Shown piece by piece: positions 8,272 to 15,383 of a DNA stretch of 64,000 nucleotides. Location of the stretch: positions 310,001 through 374,000 of the forward strand of contig NZ_JBGJZM010000001.1 in the NCBI RefSeq assembly GCF_042610425.1. The letters are read 5' to 3'. The DNA is from Ectobacillus sp042610425 (GTDB lineage Bacteria; Bacillota; Bacilli; Bacillales; Bacillaceae_G). The notes below the pieces were generated by a model. That model worked only from the letters and a program-made list of their open reading frames with translations. It had not been told where the DNA came from and searched no databases. The stretch's first letter is position 1; each line of letters opens with the position of its first letter. The position numbers were made by a program, and so were the translations under genes.

Positions 8272-8360
8272 ATTGGAAAATGAAATATTCCCTCCTATAC
8301 TGGAATAAGACCTAACATAATCCATGAAACGAATACAAATTATAAAAATATAGGGTGAAA

Positions 8361-8386
8361 TGAACATTTTTCAATAAAAGTACGTC
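8361..8386 (+). promoter_or_regulatory. ECF-type promoter upstream of the sigma factor gene
   Basis: TGAACA (8361-8366) is separated by 16 nt from CGTC (8383-8386), the geometry of ECF sigma promoters of the SigM/SigW type (TGAAAC-N16-CGTC/CGTA), 39 nt before the sigma gene. This implies positive autoregulation. A matching site at 10364-10389 precedes the DedA cluster. Confidence 0.7.
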
Positions 8387-8424
8387 TTTTCAGACAAGAG
8401 AGAAGACAGGAGGGGCTGGAGTAT

Positions 8425-8961
8425 GTGAACCAGGAATTGCATGAGTTAATACAGCGCGCAAAACGAGGAAAAGAAGATGCATTCTCACAGCTGGTCACAT
8501 TGTATAAAGGTGAAGTGTTTCGTCATGCCTATGCAATGGTTAATGATAAGATGGAGGCTGAGGACATAGCGCAGGAAGCCTTTCTTAAAGCCTATCTTTC
8601 CCTTCCAAAATTAGAAAATGAATATGCATTTGTTTCATGGTTAACGAGAATTGTAACGAATTTATGCTATGATCGCTTGAAAAAGATGAATAAAACAAAG
8701 TCGTATTCTTCAGAAGAAGATATGATAAGTATAGAGAACGATGAGATGGAACACATACAAACACGGTTAACGATACAGGAAGCTATGCAAAGATTATCGG
8801 TTGAACATAGAACGGTCATTATTTTAAAAGACGTACAGGGATATTCTTACGATGAAATAGCAACTATTTTACATATTCCTGTTGGAACGGTTAAGTCTAG
8901 ATTGAATGCAGCAAGAATGATGGTAAGAAAAGAAATTTCTAGAGGTGATGAGAATGCATGA
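8425..8961 (+). CDS. ECF-subfamily RNA polymerase sigma factor
   Basis: A 178-residue group 4 sigma factor. Region 2 spans about residues 18-85, with the core-binding stretch AEDIAQEAFLKAY and the -10 recognition stretch FVSWLTRIVTNLCYDRLKK; region 4 (about 114-168) holds the helix-turn-helix YSYDEIATILHIPVGTVKSRL that reads the -35. The start is GTG at 8425, 9 nt after AGGAGGGG; the ATG two bases earlier is followed at once by a stop. It overlaps the anti-sigma gene by 8 nt. An ECF-type promoter lies upstream. It is not clearly SigW, SigM, SigX or SigV of B. subtilis, so no symbol is given. Confidence 0.92.
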   Translation: MNQELHELIQRAKRGKEDAFSQLVTLYKGEVFRHAYAMVNDKMEAEDIAQEAFLKAYLSLPKLENEYAFVSWLTRIVTNLCYDRLKKMNKTKSYSSEEDMISIENDEMEHIQTRLTIQEAMQRLSVEHRTVIILKDVQGYSYDEIATILHIPVGTVKSRLNAARMMVRKEISRGDENA

Positions 8962-9454
8962 GATAGAAGAATTATTACCTGACTACGTAGACGATGAATT
9001 AAGTTCGGATCAACGTATGAAAGTGGAGAAACATCTTAGTGTGTGTATAGAATGTCAACATCAGGTTGAAGAGCTAGTGCAGATGAAACAGGATATTCTA
9101 CAGGCCTATTCATTGATTCAACCAGATGATCATTTCGAAGAGCTTGTAATGGAGAACATTGGTTCTTACAAGCAACAATTGAAACGAAAATCGAAAGTTA
9201 TGCATGTTTCGCTTTCCATCGTTGTGTCTGCTCTATTCTTATTTCTTGTTCTACAAACGAGCTCTATCTTGTATGCCATCTTTCAAGTTCTATTTGCGTT
9301 TATACATGTAGGCATGAGTCTTGTTGGCGCAATTGTGACGATTGTTTCTTCCGTTCCTAATGTAATTGAAATTATCGTGATATCAACCCTTTTCGTTTTC
9401 ATTTTTTCCAGTTGGTCGATTCACCGGTTGTTGCGGACGAAAGCTATCAGTTAA
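8954..9454 (+). CDS. Membrane anti-sigma factor with zinc (ZAS) domain
   Basis: Cognate anti-sigma factor of the preceding ECF sigma. The cytoplasmic N-terminus holds the zinc anti-sigma motif H27xxxC31xxC34 (HLSVCIEC), preceded by LLPDYVDDELS that packs against sigma. After a basic linker there are about three hydrophobic segments from residue 72 to 160, so the protein is membrane bound and could be released by proteolysis or another membrane signal. The ATG at 8954 overlaps the sigma stop (ATGCATGA) and has AGAGGTGA upstream; in-frame starts at 8945/8948 lie on that ribosome binding site. Length is 166 residues. Confidence 0.88.
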   Translation: MHEIEELLPDYVDDELSSDQRMKVEKHLSVCIECQHQVEELVQMKQDILQAYSLIQPDDHFEELVMENIGSYKQQLKRKSKVMHVSLSIVVSALFLFLVLQTSSILYAIFQVLFAFIHVGMSLVGAIVTIVSSVPNVIEIIVISTLFVFIFSSWSIHRLLRTKAIS

Positions 9455-9466
9455 GGAGGTGGAAAA

Positions 9467-10288
9467 TTGAAAATACTTCGATTATCAATTTTCATTATGT
9501 GTATCTATTTTTTTCCCATGCAACAGCAAGCCCTTGCTGCAGAAACAAATCTAATTCAATTTAAGGAAACGATCATTCACGATTATCAAAAAGTAGAAGG
9601 AATTCTTGTTATCGGTAATGGTTTAACAGTAGAAGGAACGGTCAATACGGCAGTTATCGTCATAAATGGAGATTTACATATTCAAAAAACCGCTATTATT
9701 AAAGGTCCCATTCTTGTTATTGGAGGGGTAGCTGAGCAACAACAAGGTGCGAAAATTGGGGAACATCTGCTCGCGCTCCAATTCAATGATGCTACGCAAA
9801 ATAGTTTTTTATTTGCAGGAGCATTATTTCTTGGTATGTGGATTATTCGAATTATGACGGTACTTAGTATCGGAATCTTTACAATACTAACTGGGATACT
9901 TATGAAACAACGAATGGAAAGCATGAGTACTCCGGTTACATCCGAGTGGGGGCGATTGCTTGTCACAGGAGCATTTGCTAGCATTGCTCTAGGAGCCATT
10001 AGCGTACTGCTTACCATTAGTGTGATTGGTATACCAATTGTCATTGTATTACTTGTCCTATCTCTTCTTTCCCTATTAATTGGGATGTGTATGCTTAGCG
10101 ATGTAATTGCAAAAAAGGTGAAAGGGCTTGAAGATGGTCCGTGGTGGAAGAAACTAACGATTGGGTGTGCCATTTTACTCTCTTTTATGAGTCTTCCGTT
10201 AATTGGAGGGTTCGTTATTTTGCTAACACTCTGGCTTTCCTTTGGTGTTTCAATAAAATGGTTGGTGGATAGAAGAAAAAAAAGATGA
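9467..10288 (+). CDS. Bactofilin-like polytopic membrane protein of the ECF operon
   Basis: A 273-residue protein of unknown function. It begins with a signal-type hydrophobic segment ending in ALAAE near residue 26, then a short domain of alternating valine/isoleucine-glycine strands (residues 45-95: VEGILVIGNGLTVEG, VNGDL-like turns) resembling the right-handed beta-helix of bactofilins, then about four membrane helices (115-137, 165-192, 194-210, 228-258) and a basic end. The TTG start at 9467 follows AAGGAGGTGG at 9453-9462. It is the third gene of the sigma/anti-sigma operon, so it probably senses or answers the same envelope signal. The beta-helix reading is by pattern only. Confidence 0.7.
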   Translation: MKILRLSIFIMCIYFFPMQQQALAAETNLIQFKETIIHDYQKVEGILVIGNGLTVEGTVNTAVIVINGDLHIQKTAIIKGPILVIGGVAEQQQGAKIGEHLLALQFNDATQNSFLFAGALFLGMWIIRIMTVLSIGIFTILTGILMKQRMESMSTPVTSEWGRLLVTGAFASIALGAISVLLTISVIGIPIVIVLLVLSLLSLLIGMCMLSDVIAKKVKGLEDGPWWKKLTIGCAILLSFMSLPLIGGFVILLTLWLSFGVSIKWLVDRRKKR

Positions 10289-10290
10289 TG

Positions 10291-10333
10291 TATTCCTTAC
10301 ATCATTCGGACAATGCGAATGATATAAGGAATG
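10291..10333 (+). terminator. Hairpin after the ECF operon
   Basis: ATTCCTT-AC-ATCATTCG pairs with CGAATGAT-ATA-AGGAAT across a 7-nt loop. The T-rich stretch begins only about 15 nt later, so it may be a weak terminator. Confidence 0.5.
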
Positions 10334-10363
10334 CATACAGGATAAAATATTTTTTATTTCGTC

Positions 10364-10389
10364 TGAACTTTTTATAAGTTGCCTTCGTC
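10364..10389 (+). promoter_or_regulatory. ECF-type promoter upstream of the DedA cluster
   Basis: TGAACT (10364-10369), 16 nt, CGTC (10386-10389). The -35, spacing and -10 match the site upstream of the neighbouring ECF sigma gene, including the T run directly after TGAAC. It lies 38 nt before the DedA start. Confidence 0.7.
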
Positions 10390-10427
10390 CATTAACATGA
10401 AGAAAACTAAGGAGGCAATATACGTAT

Positions 10428-11027
10428 ATGAGTAGTTTTATACAAAGTGTTTTATTGACTTTAATGAGTTTTGGATATGTAGGAATTGCAATTGGATTAA
10501 TGATAGAGGTTATCCCGAGTGAAATTGTATTAGCTTATGCGGGCTATCTGATTACAAAAGGAGAAGTTAGTTTTGTCGGAGCCGTTATTGCAGGGGTCAT
10601 CGGTGGTGTAATTGCTCAATTATTTTTATATTGGATTGGTAAGTATGGAGGCAGACCGTTTTTGGTGAAATATGGAAAATTTTTATTCGTTCGCGAAAAA
10701 CAAATTAATATGGCAGAACGTTGGTTTGAGAAGTACGGGGTTGGAGTAATATTTACAGTAAGATTCATACCCGTTGTTCGGCATGCCATTAGTATTCCAG
10801 CAGGTATTTCACGTATGTCTCTTGCAAAGTTTACGGGTTATACGACTCTAGCTATCATTCCATGGTCCATTTTATTTATTTATCTTGGAGAAAAATTAGC
10901 CTCAAATTGGCAACAAGTGAATCAAATTGCGAAGCCGTACGTACAGCCCATTATGTATGCGGCTATCTTAGGTGTAATTGCATACCTATTTGTAAAAATA
11001 CAAAAAAATAGACAAACTCGTGCATAA
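10428..11027 (+). CDS. DedA-family membrane protein, probable undecaprenyl-phosphate flippase
   Basis: VTT-domain membrane protein of 199 residues. The DedA signature is complete: acidic residues E27 and E32 in the first re-entrant segment (MIEVIPSE), and FxxRFxPxxR...AG with R112, R118 and PAG at 124-126. DedA proteins such as B. subtilis UptA (YngC) return undecaprenyl phosphate across the membrane, and others move phosphatidylethanolamine. The next gene encodes a BcrC-like undecaprenyl pyrophosphatase, which favours the lipid-carrier role. An AAGGAGG box precedes the ATG and an ECF-type promoter lies 38 nt upstream. Confidence 0.87.
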   Translation: MSSFIQSVLLTLMSFGYVGIAIGLMIEVIPSEIVLAYAGYLITKGEVSFVGAVIAGVIGGVIAQLFLYWIGKYGGRPFLVKYGKFLFVREKQINMAERWFEKYGVGVIFTVRFIPVVRHAISIPAGISRMSLAKFTGYTTLAIIPWSILFIYLGEKLASNWQQVNQIAKPYVQPIMYAAILGVIAYLFVKIQKNRQTRA

Positions 11028-11063
11028 TCATACAACTATGAAGAAACAGAAGGTGAGAGTCCA

Positions 11064-11678
11064 TTGAATAATGAAATCTTTCAACAAATTAACAATTTAG
11101 CAGGGCATTCAGCTCTTTTAGATAAAACGATGGTGTTTTTAACAGATAGTACGGCATACGTAGCTATATTTATTCTACTAGCTCTTTGGTTTCAAAATGG
11201 AAAGTTAGAAAGAGTAGCTGTTTCTAAGCAGTACACTGCCATATACGCTGTGCTTTCAACATTGATGGGATTAGCTATAAATGCGATTATACATAGCGTA
11301 TATTATCATCCGCGTCCATTTGTCACGTATCATGTTCATCAATTGGTTCCGCACGGCCTGGATTCTTCATTCGTAAGTGATCATTCTGTACTTGTGTTTG
11401 CGATTGCCTTTACACTGTTGCTTCGAAGTGATTCTTTGAAACACATTGTACTTAGTTGGGCAATCCTTATTGGAATAACAAGAATCTATATAGGTGTCCA
11501 TTATCCACTTGATGTGATAGGAGGAGCAGCTCTTTCGTTTATGACTAGCTTTATTGTTGTGGCAAATGCCAAAAAAGTAGAACCGCTCGCACAATTTATT
11601 TTCCGCCTGTTTAGAAAGGTTATCATCGTTATTCCGTTTCTTTCAAAATATTATCATGGAGCGCATCGTGAGGGCTAA
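11064..11678 (+). CDS. BcrC-like undecaprenyl-diphosphate phosphatase (PAP2 family)
   Basis: Six-helix PAP2-type phosphatase likely to recycle undecaprenyl pyrophosphate and to give bacitracin tolerance. The N-terminus and HxLVPHGLDSSF region read like BcrC. The catalytic motifs are HPRPF with R84, SDH at 105-107, and R140xxxxxH146xxxD150 (RIYIGVHYPLD). One feature is odd: BcrC and most PAP2 enzymes have PSDH, whereas here the proline is valine (V104). The TTG start at 11064 has AGAAGGTGA about 8 nt upstream and no in-frame ATG competes. It is the second gene of the ECF-controlled cluster, 36 nt after DedA. Confidence 0.87.
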   Translation: MNNEIFQQINNLAGHSALLDKTMVFLTDSTAYVAIFILLALWFQNGKLERVAVSKQYTAIYAVLSTLMGLAINAIIHSVYYHPRPFVTYHVHQLVPHGLDSSFVSDHSVLVFAIAFTLLLRSDSLKHIVLSWAILIGITRIYIGVHYPLDVIGGAALSFMTSFIVVANAKKVEPLAQFIFRLFRKVIIVIPFLSKYYHGAHREG

Positions 11679-11695
11679 CTATTAAGGAGTTTTTC

Positions 11696-12340
11696 ATGGC
11701 CAAGAAAGTAAGTAGTATCCTTTTCGTAACTATGATTCTCATTATTATTTATGTAAATCGAGATCAATTCGTTGGAATTATTAAAGAAGGCGGTATGTTT
11801 TCTATATGGATTAGTATGCTAATGGTTGCAATGGGTGCATTTTTCCCCATTGTACCCTTTCCTATTTTAGGAGGGATAATTGGGGCGGTTTTTGGCGTTT
11901 GGCAAGGCGCTCTCATTTCTTTAGCGGGGGGAATGCTAGGAACGACCGTTTTTTTCTTGCTAGTACGATATGGATTTCGCAATGTAACAAAGACCTATAT
12001 AATGAAATATGAAACAATTAAAAAATACGAAGCAATAATGCTTAAGAAGCCTTTTCTTGCTGTTTACCTAAGTAGAATGATTCCTGTTATTCCTGCTACT
12101 GTCGTAAATATGACATGGGCACTTAGTGATGTCAGTATTTATGCATTTTTTGTTGCATCCTCCTTGGGGAAAATTCCAAATATTCTACTTGTAAATTATG
12201 CAGGTTCCATTTTTATGCATCATCAATGGGGAGCCATTGTAGCGTATGCAGCTTATATGGCTGTCATAGGAGCAAGTTATTATGTTGTATTTTTTAAAAT
12301 GAAAAGTAGAGAAAAAACCGAAAAATTAGAAAATGAGTAG
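11696..12340 (+). CDS. TVP38/TMEM64-family membrane protein
   Basis: A 214-residue VTT-domain protein related to YdjZ/TVP38, distantly similar to DedA. The first re-entrant motif is FPIVPFPILGGIIGAVFGVW (residues 50-69) and the second is SRMIPVIPATVVNMTWAL (about 126-143), with the arginine and proline positions of the family. A charged tail ends the protein. It is probably a lipid or lipid-carrier translocase; the substrate is unknown. It follows the phosphatase by 17 nt and its stop abuts the ribosome binding site of the next gene. Two different VTT proteins in one small operon is unusual. Confidence 0.83.
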   Translation: MAKKVSSILFVTMILIIIYVNRDQFVGIIKEGGMFSIWISMLMVAMGAFFPIVPFPILGGIIGAVFGVWQGALISLAGGMLGTTVFFLLVRYGFRNVTKTYIMKYETIKKYEAIMLKKPFLAVYLSRMIPVIPATVVNMTWALSDVSIYAFFVASSLGKIPNILLVNYAGSIFMHHQWGAIVAYAAYMAVIGASYYVVFFKMKSREKTEKLENE

Positions 12341-12349
12341 GTGACAACT

Positions 12350-13501
12350 ATGGTAGGAAAAGAGAAAATGCTTATTTTTTCTAGCACTTTTGGGGAAGGT
12401 CATCAACAAGCTGCTCATGCTATTTCTCAGGTAGCCAGGCTTCATGAGGGGATTGAAACAATACATTTAGATTTTATATCCCTTGAGCATCCGTTATTAT
12501 TTCCAATAGGTCATTACATGTATATGAAAGGAATAAAGACCTTTCCAAGTTTTTACGGATATTTGTTTCGAAAAACGCGTCTAAGCAATTCTCCTACACT
12601 GAAATTTCATTTTTTATCTGAAGAGTTACAACGAATGCAAACATTATTAGAAGAAATTCAGCCAACAGTTGTTGTGAATACATTTCCTTATACAGCTTTT
12701 CTCATCTCAAAACTAAAGGAGTATGGTCTTAGTAACGTTCCCTCGGTAACAATTATTACTGATTACACAGACCATGGTTATTGGATTCATCCGAACACGG
12801 ATTTGTATATTGTGGGATCAAAAGAGGTACAGGAAGCCCTTCAAAAACGAGGAATAGAAAAAGATAAAATAGCTGATACAGGCATTCCGGTAAGACAAGA
12901 GTTTTGTTGCGATTACTCTCATTCTGGCTTGTTAGAAAAGTATGGATTAGACTCATCAATTCCTACTATTCTTATTATGGGAGGCGGCTACGGTCTTATG
13001 GGAGATGCAGTGTCACTCTTTCAAATGCTTACTTCATTAGAACAAAAGCTTCAAATTTTAGTTGTATGCGGACATAATAATAAACTCAGACAAATTGCAG
13101 AAGATGAATTAAAAGACTGTAAGCATCGTAGTATCGTTACTGGATATATTGATTATGTACATGAATTCATGGCTGTTTCCGACCTTATTGTGACCAAACC
13201 AGGCGGTGTTACTATTTCCGAGGCAATGGCTGTGGGGTTACCGATGGTTTTGTACCGTGCACTTCCTGGGCAGGAACAGGATAATGCTTCATTTTTAAAA
13301 AAAGCTGGCGTTGCTATGCAAGCAGAAACACTGGAAGATTTGCGACTACTGCTAGCTGAACTTAGCAGTAATCCTTTAGCCTATTTAGCATTAAAGAAAA
13401 ACGTAGAAACATACAAGTGTAAGCCGTCTGCTCTCGATGCTCTTCTTGCTATAATACAATTGAGTCAGCAAGAGAGGAATCGTATTCCAACAAGTGTATA
13501 A
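12350..13501 (+). CDS. UgtP/MGDG-synthase-like glycosyltransferase (GT28)
   Basis: GT-B glycosyltransferase of about 383 residues related to B. subtilis UgtP (processive diacylglycerol beta-glucosyltransferase). The N-terminal half has the MGDG-synthase start (FSSTFGEGHQQAA) and VVNTFPYTAF; the C-terminal half has the UDP-sugar site GGGYGLMG and TKPGGVTISEAMAVGLPMVLY followed by PGQEQDN. It likely makes a glycolipid on the inner membrane face, serving as a lipoteichoic acid anchor or stress glycolipid. The ATG at 12350 is preferred over GTG 12341 because TAGGTGA overlapping the previous stop serves it, implying translational coupling. Confidence 0.83.
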   Translation: MVGKEKMLIFSSTFGEGHQQAAHAISQVARLHEGIETIHLDFISLEHPLLFPIGHYMYMKGIKTFPSFYGYLFRKTRLSNSPTLKFHFLSEELQRMQTLLEEIQPTVVVNTFPYTAFLISKLKEYGLSNVPSVTIITDYTDHGYWIHPNTDLYIVGSKEVQEALQKRGIEKDKIADTGIPVRQEFCCDYSHSGLLEKYGLDSSIPTILIMGGGYGLMGDAVSLFQMLTSLEQKLQILVVCGHNNKLRQIAEDELKDCKHRSIVTGYIDYVHEFMAVSDLIVTKPGGVTISEAMAVGLPMVLYRALPGQEQDNASFLKKAGVAMQAETLEDLRLLLAELSSNPLAYLALKKNVETYKCKPSALDALLAIIQLSQQERNRIPTSV

Positions 13502-13567
13502 CGGCATTGATACTTTATTGTAAATACATTAGAAATGGTCTTACTTTTTATAACGGAGATGAATGAA

Positions 13568-14269
13568 ATGTGGGTTATCTTGTTTACTGTTCTGATTATA
13601 TTCATTCTATTCTATGCAATCATTCCAAATATAGTAGCGCGATTCGGCTTCGGTGTTATTTTAAAAAGTAAGAAGAGACGAGAAATTACCTTTACATTTG
13701 ATGATGGTCCCAATCCTATCTATACGCCTCTTTTGCTTACCTTGTTAAAAAAATATGGAGTGAAAGCAACTTTTTTTGTAGTAGGAGAGAAGGCGGAACG
13801 TTATCCAGAAATACTGAAGCGAATGCAGGAAGAAGGTCATGAAATAGGGATCCATAATTATGTTCATGTCTCGAACTTGCTGTTAGGACCTTGGACGGTA
13901 AAAAAACATTTGGAGAAAACAGCATCCTATGTGGAACATATTACGAGTGTACGTCCTGTATTTTATCGTCCTCCTTGGGGACTTGTAACTGGCCTGGACT
14001 TTTTTTTACATAAAAATTTTCGTATGGTTATATGGTCGATAATTGTAGGAGATTGGCGTACAAAGGGCGGAAGTGTAAGAATTAAAGAAAAATTGCTACA
14101 TTCTCTACATGAAGGTGCTGTCATCGTACTACATGATAGCGGAGAAACGTGGGGAGCAGAATCAAATGCACCAGAATTTATGCTGCAAGCTCTAGAAGAA
14201 GTACTACAGCAAGTGCAGCGACGCGGCTATCAATGTGTGAAGATGGGACAGCTTTTTCCTGACAAGTAA
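13568..14269 (+). CDS. Membrane-anchored polysaccharide deacetylase (NodB domain)
   Basis: CE4-type deacetylase held by one N-terminal transmembrane segment (about residues 2-20), with the catalytic domain outside. Motifs: TFDDGPN at 43-49, HNYVH with H96 and H100 as zinc ligands, RPPWG at 134-138 and LHDSG near 195. The tryptophan in RPPWG and the direct anchor set it apart from the secreted deacetylase at 5307-6032. The start at 13568 lies 9 nt after CGGAG; starts at 13535 and 13559 are in frame but worse placed. It is the last gene of the ECF-type cluster and is followed by a strong terminator. The substrate could be wall glycan or a glycolipid made by the preceding enzyme. Confidence 0.85.
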   Translation: MWVILFTVLIIFILFYAIIPNIVARFGFGVILKSKKRREITFTFDDGPNPIYTPLLLTLLKKYGVKATFFVVGEKAERYPEILKRMQEEGHEIGIHNYVHVSNLLLGPWTVKKHLEKTASYVEHITSVRPVFYRPPWGLVTGLDFFLHKNFRMVIWSIIVGDWRTKGGSVRIKEKLLHSLHEGAVIVLHDSGETWGAESNAPEFMLQALEEVLQQVQRRGYQCVKMGQLFPDK

Positions 14270-14299
14270 TTATTATTTTTTTACAATTATGCAGATAAG

Positions 14300-14330
14300 C
14301 CATCACTTATAAGTGATGGTTTGTTTTTGT
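14300..14330 (+). terminator. Terminator of the DedA-deacetylase cluster
   Basis: A perfect palindrome CCATCACTTA/TAAGTGATGG (14300-14319) is followed by TTTGTTTTTG. Confidence 0.8.
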
Positions 14331-14380
14331 GTAATAAGAAGCATAGAGTCGAAACATATTGCAATTTATTGTAGGGTGAT

Positions 14381-14410
14381 TTACAATTAATATACCCATT
14401 AGGGTATATT
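14381..14410 (+). promoter_or_regulatory. CstR/CsoR-type operator overlapping a promoter
   Basis: AATATACCC-ATTA-GGGTATATT (14389-14410) is a perfect palindrome of the ATACCC-N4-GGGTAT form recognised by CstR/CsoR repressors. TTACAA (14381-14386) and TATATT (14405-14410) at 18-nt spacing make a possible promoter that the repressor would block. The operon downstream includes a CstR-like gene. Confidence 0.72.
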
Positions 14411-14492
14411 GCTATTATTTTTCAGATTGCTATTATAATTATTTCAATACATGATGATGTATCATATACATGAAAGAAAGGAAGATAGAATA

Positions 14493-15062
14493 ATGACAGG
14501 TCATCGTTTTAATCCAGAGCATGCAAATAAATTATTAAACCCAAAACGGGGGAAAGCTATCTTACCTGAGAATGTCATTGAAATTATGAACATTCAAAAA
14601 GGTGATCAGGTTGTGGAACTTGGTGCAGGAAACGGATATTTTACGCTTCCTATTGCTAGGATTACAGAAGAAATGGTATATGCAGTTGATATTGAACCTC
14701 ACATGCTTTCCCTTCTTCAGGACCGAGCACGTGAACAACATATTTCGAATCTAACGTATGTCACAAGTGATGTGACAAACACGCAGCTACCAGATGAAGT
14801 CGCTGATAAGGTGCTCTTTGCATTCGTTGCACATGAAATACCGGATATTGGGGCACTTTTGCGCGAAGTGTCACGAATTGTGAAAAAAGGTGGACAACTA
14901 CTTATCGTTGAGTGGGAAGCTGTTGTCAGCGAGAGTGGGCCAGCATTAGAGGAGCGAATTCCATCAATTAAGTTGCAGAATCTATTAACATCATTTGGTT
15001 ATGCAAGTAAATTTTATAAAATCAGTGATTCTGTATACGGTTTACTCGTTCGTATGTCGTAA
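14493..15062 (+). CDS. Class I SAM-dependent methyltransferase
   Basis: A 189-residue Rossmann-fold methyltransferase. Motif I is VVELGAGNGYFTLP near residue 40, the acidic end of strand 2 is YAVDIEPHM, and the post-motif LLIVEWEAV is also clear; there is no extra targeting domain, so the substrate is probably a small molecule. The start at 14493 has AAAGGAAG upstream; the ORF extends to 14451 but that region contains the promoter leader. It is first in an operon with a CstR-like persulfide sensor and a TauE transporter, 12 nt before the sensor, which suggests a role in sulfur or thiol methylation, an inference from context only. Confidence 0.8.
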   Translation: MTGHRFNPEHANKLLNPKRGKAILPENVIEIMNIQKGDQVVELGAGNGYFTLPIARITEEMVYAVDIEPHMLSLLQDRAREQHISNLTYVTSDVTNTQLPDEVADKVLFAFVAHEIPDIGALLREVSRIVKKGGQLLIVEWEAVVSESGPALEERIPSIKLQNLLTSFGYASKFYKISDSVYGLLVRMS

Positions 15063-15074
15063 GGAGGAGTCTCC

Positions 15075-15329
15075 ATGGATTATCAAAAAGAAATTCAGTT
15101 AGATATAAAGAAAATGGATCAAAGAGTTCTAGAAGTTATTGCGATGATGGAACAGAAAAAAGGATGTCCAGATATTGTACAGGAACTTTCCATAATTCGT
15201 ACGGCGATTGATCGGGCTATTGGAATAATTGTAGCAGCAAACGTTGAGCATTGCGTATATAACAGCAAAGAAAATGATTCAAGTGAAGTAGTCAAAAGTG
15301 CGCTGGAACTTATTGTGAAAAGTCGTTAA
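15075..15329 (+). CDS. cstR: CstR-like persulfide-sensing repressor (CsoR/FrmR family)
   Basis: An 84-residue all-helical DUF156 repressor. The two conserved cysteines fall at C31 and C60, the same positions as in Staphylococcus aureus CstR, and the residue four before C60 is asparagine instead of the copper-binding histidine of CsoR; GIIVAANVEHCV resembles the CstR segment. This argues for sensing of hydropersulfides or sulfite by a Cys-Cys link rather than copper. It has AAGGAGGAG 6-7 nt upstream. The operator at 14389-14410 and the downstream TauE gene fit the cst system. No rhodanese or sulfide oxidase gene is in this window. Confidence 0.82.
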   Translation: MDYQKEIQLDIKKMDQRVLEVIAMMEQKKGCPDIVQELSIIRTAIDRAIGIIVAANVEHCVYNSKENDSSEVVKSALELIVKSR

Positions 15330-15383
15330 TCCATTTGGATAAACAAGAAGGAAGTTCCTTAAGTTAACAAGGGGGAATGCAAC

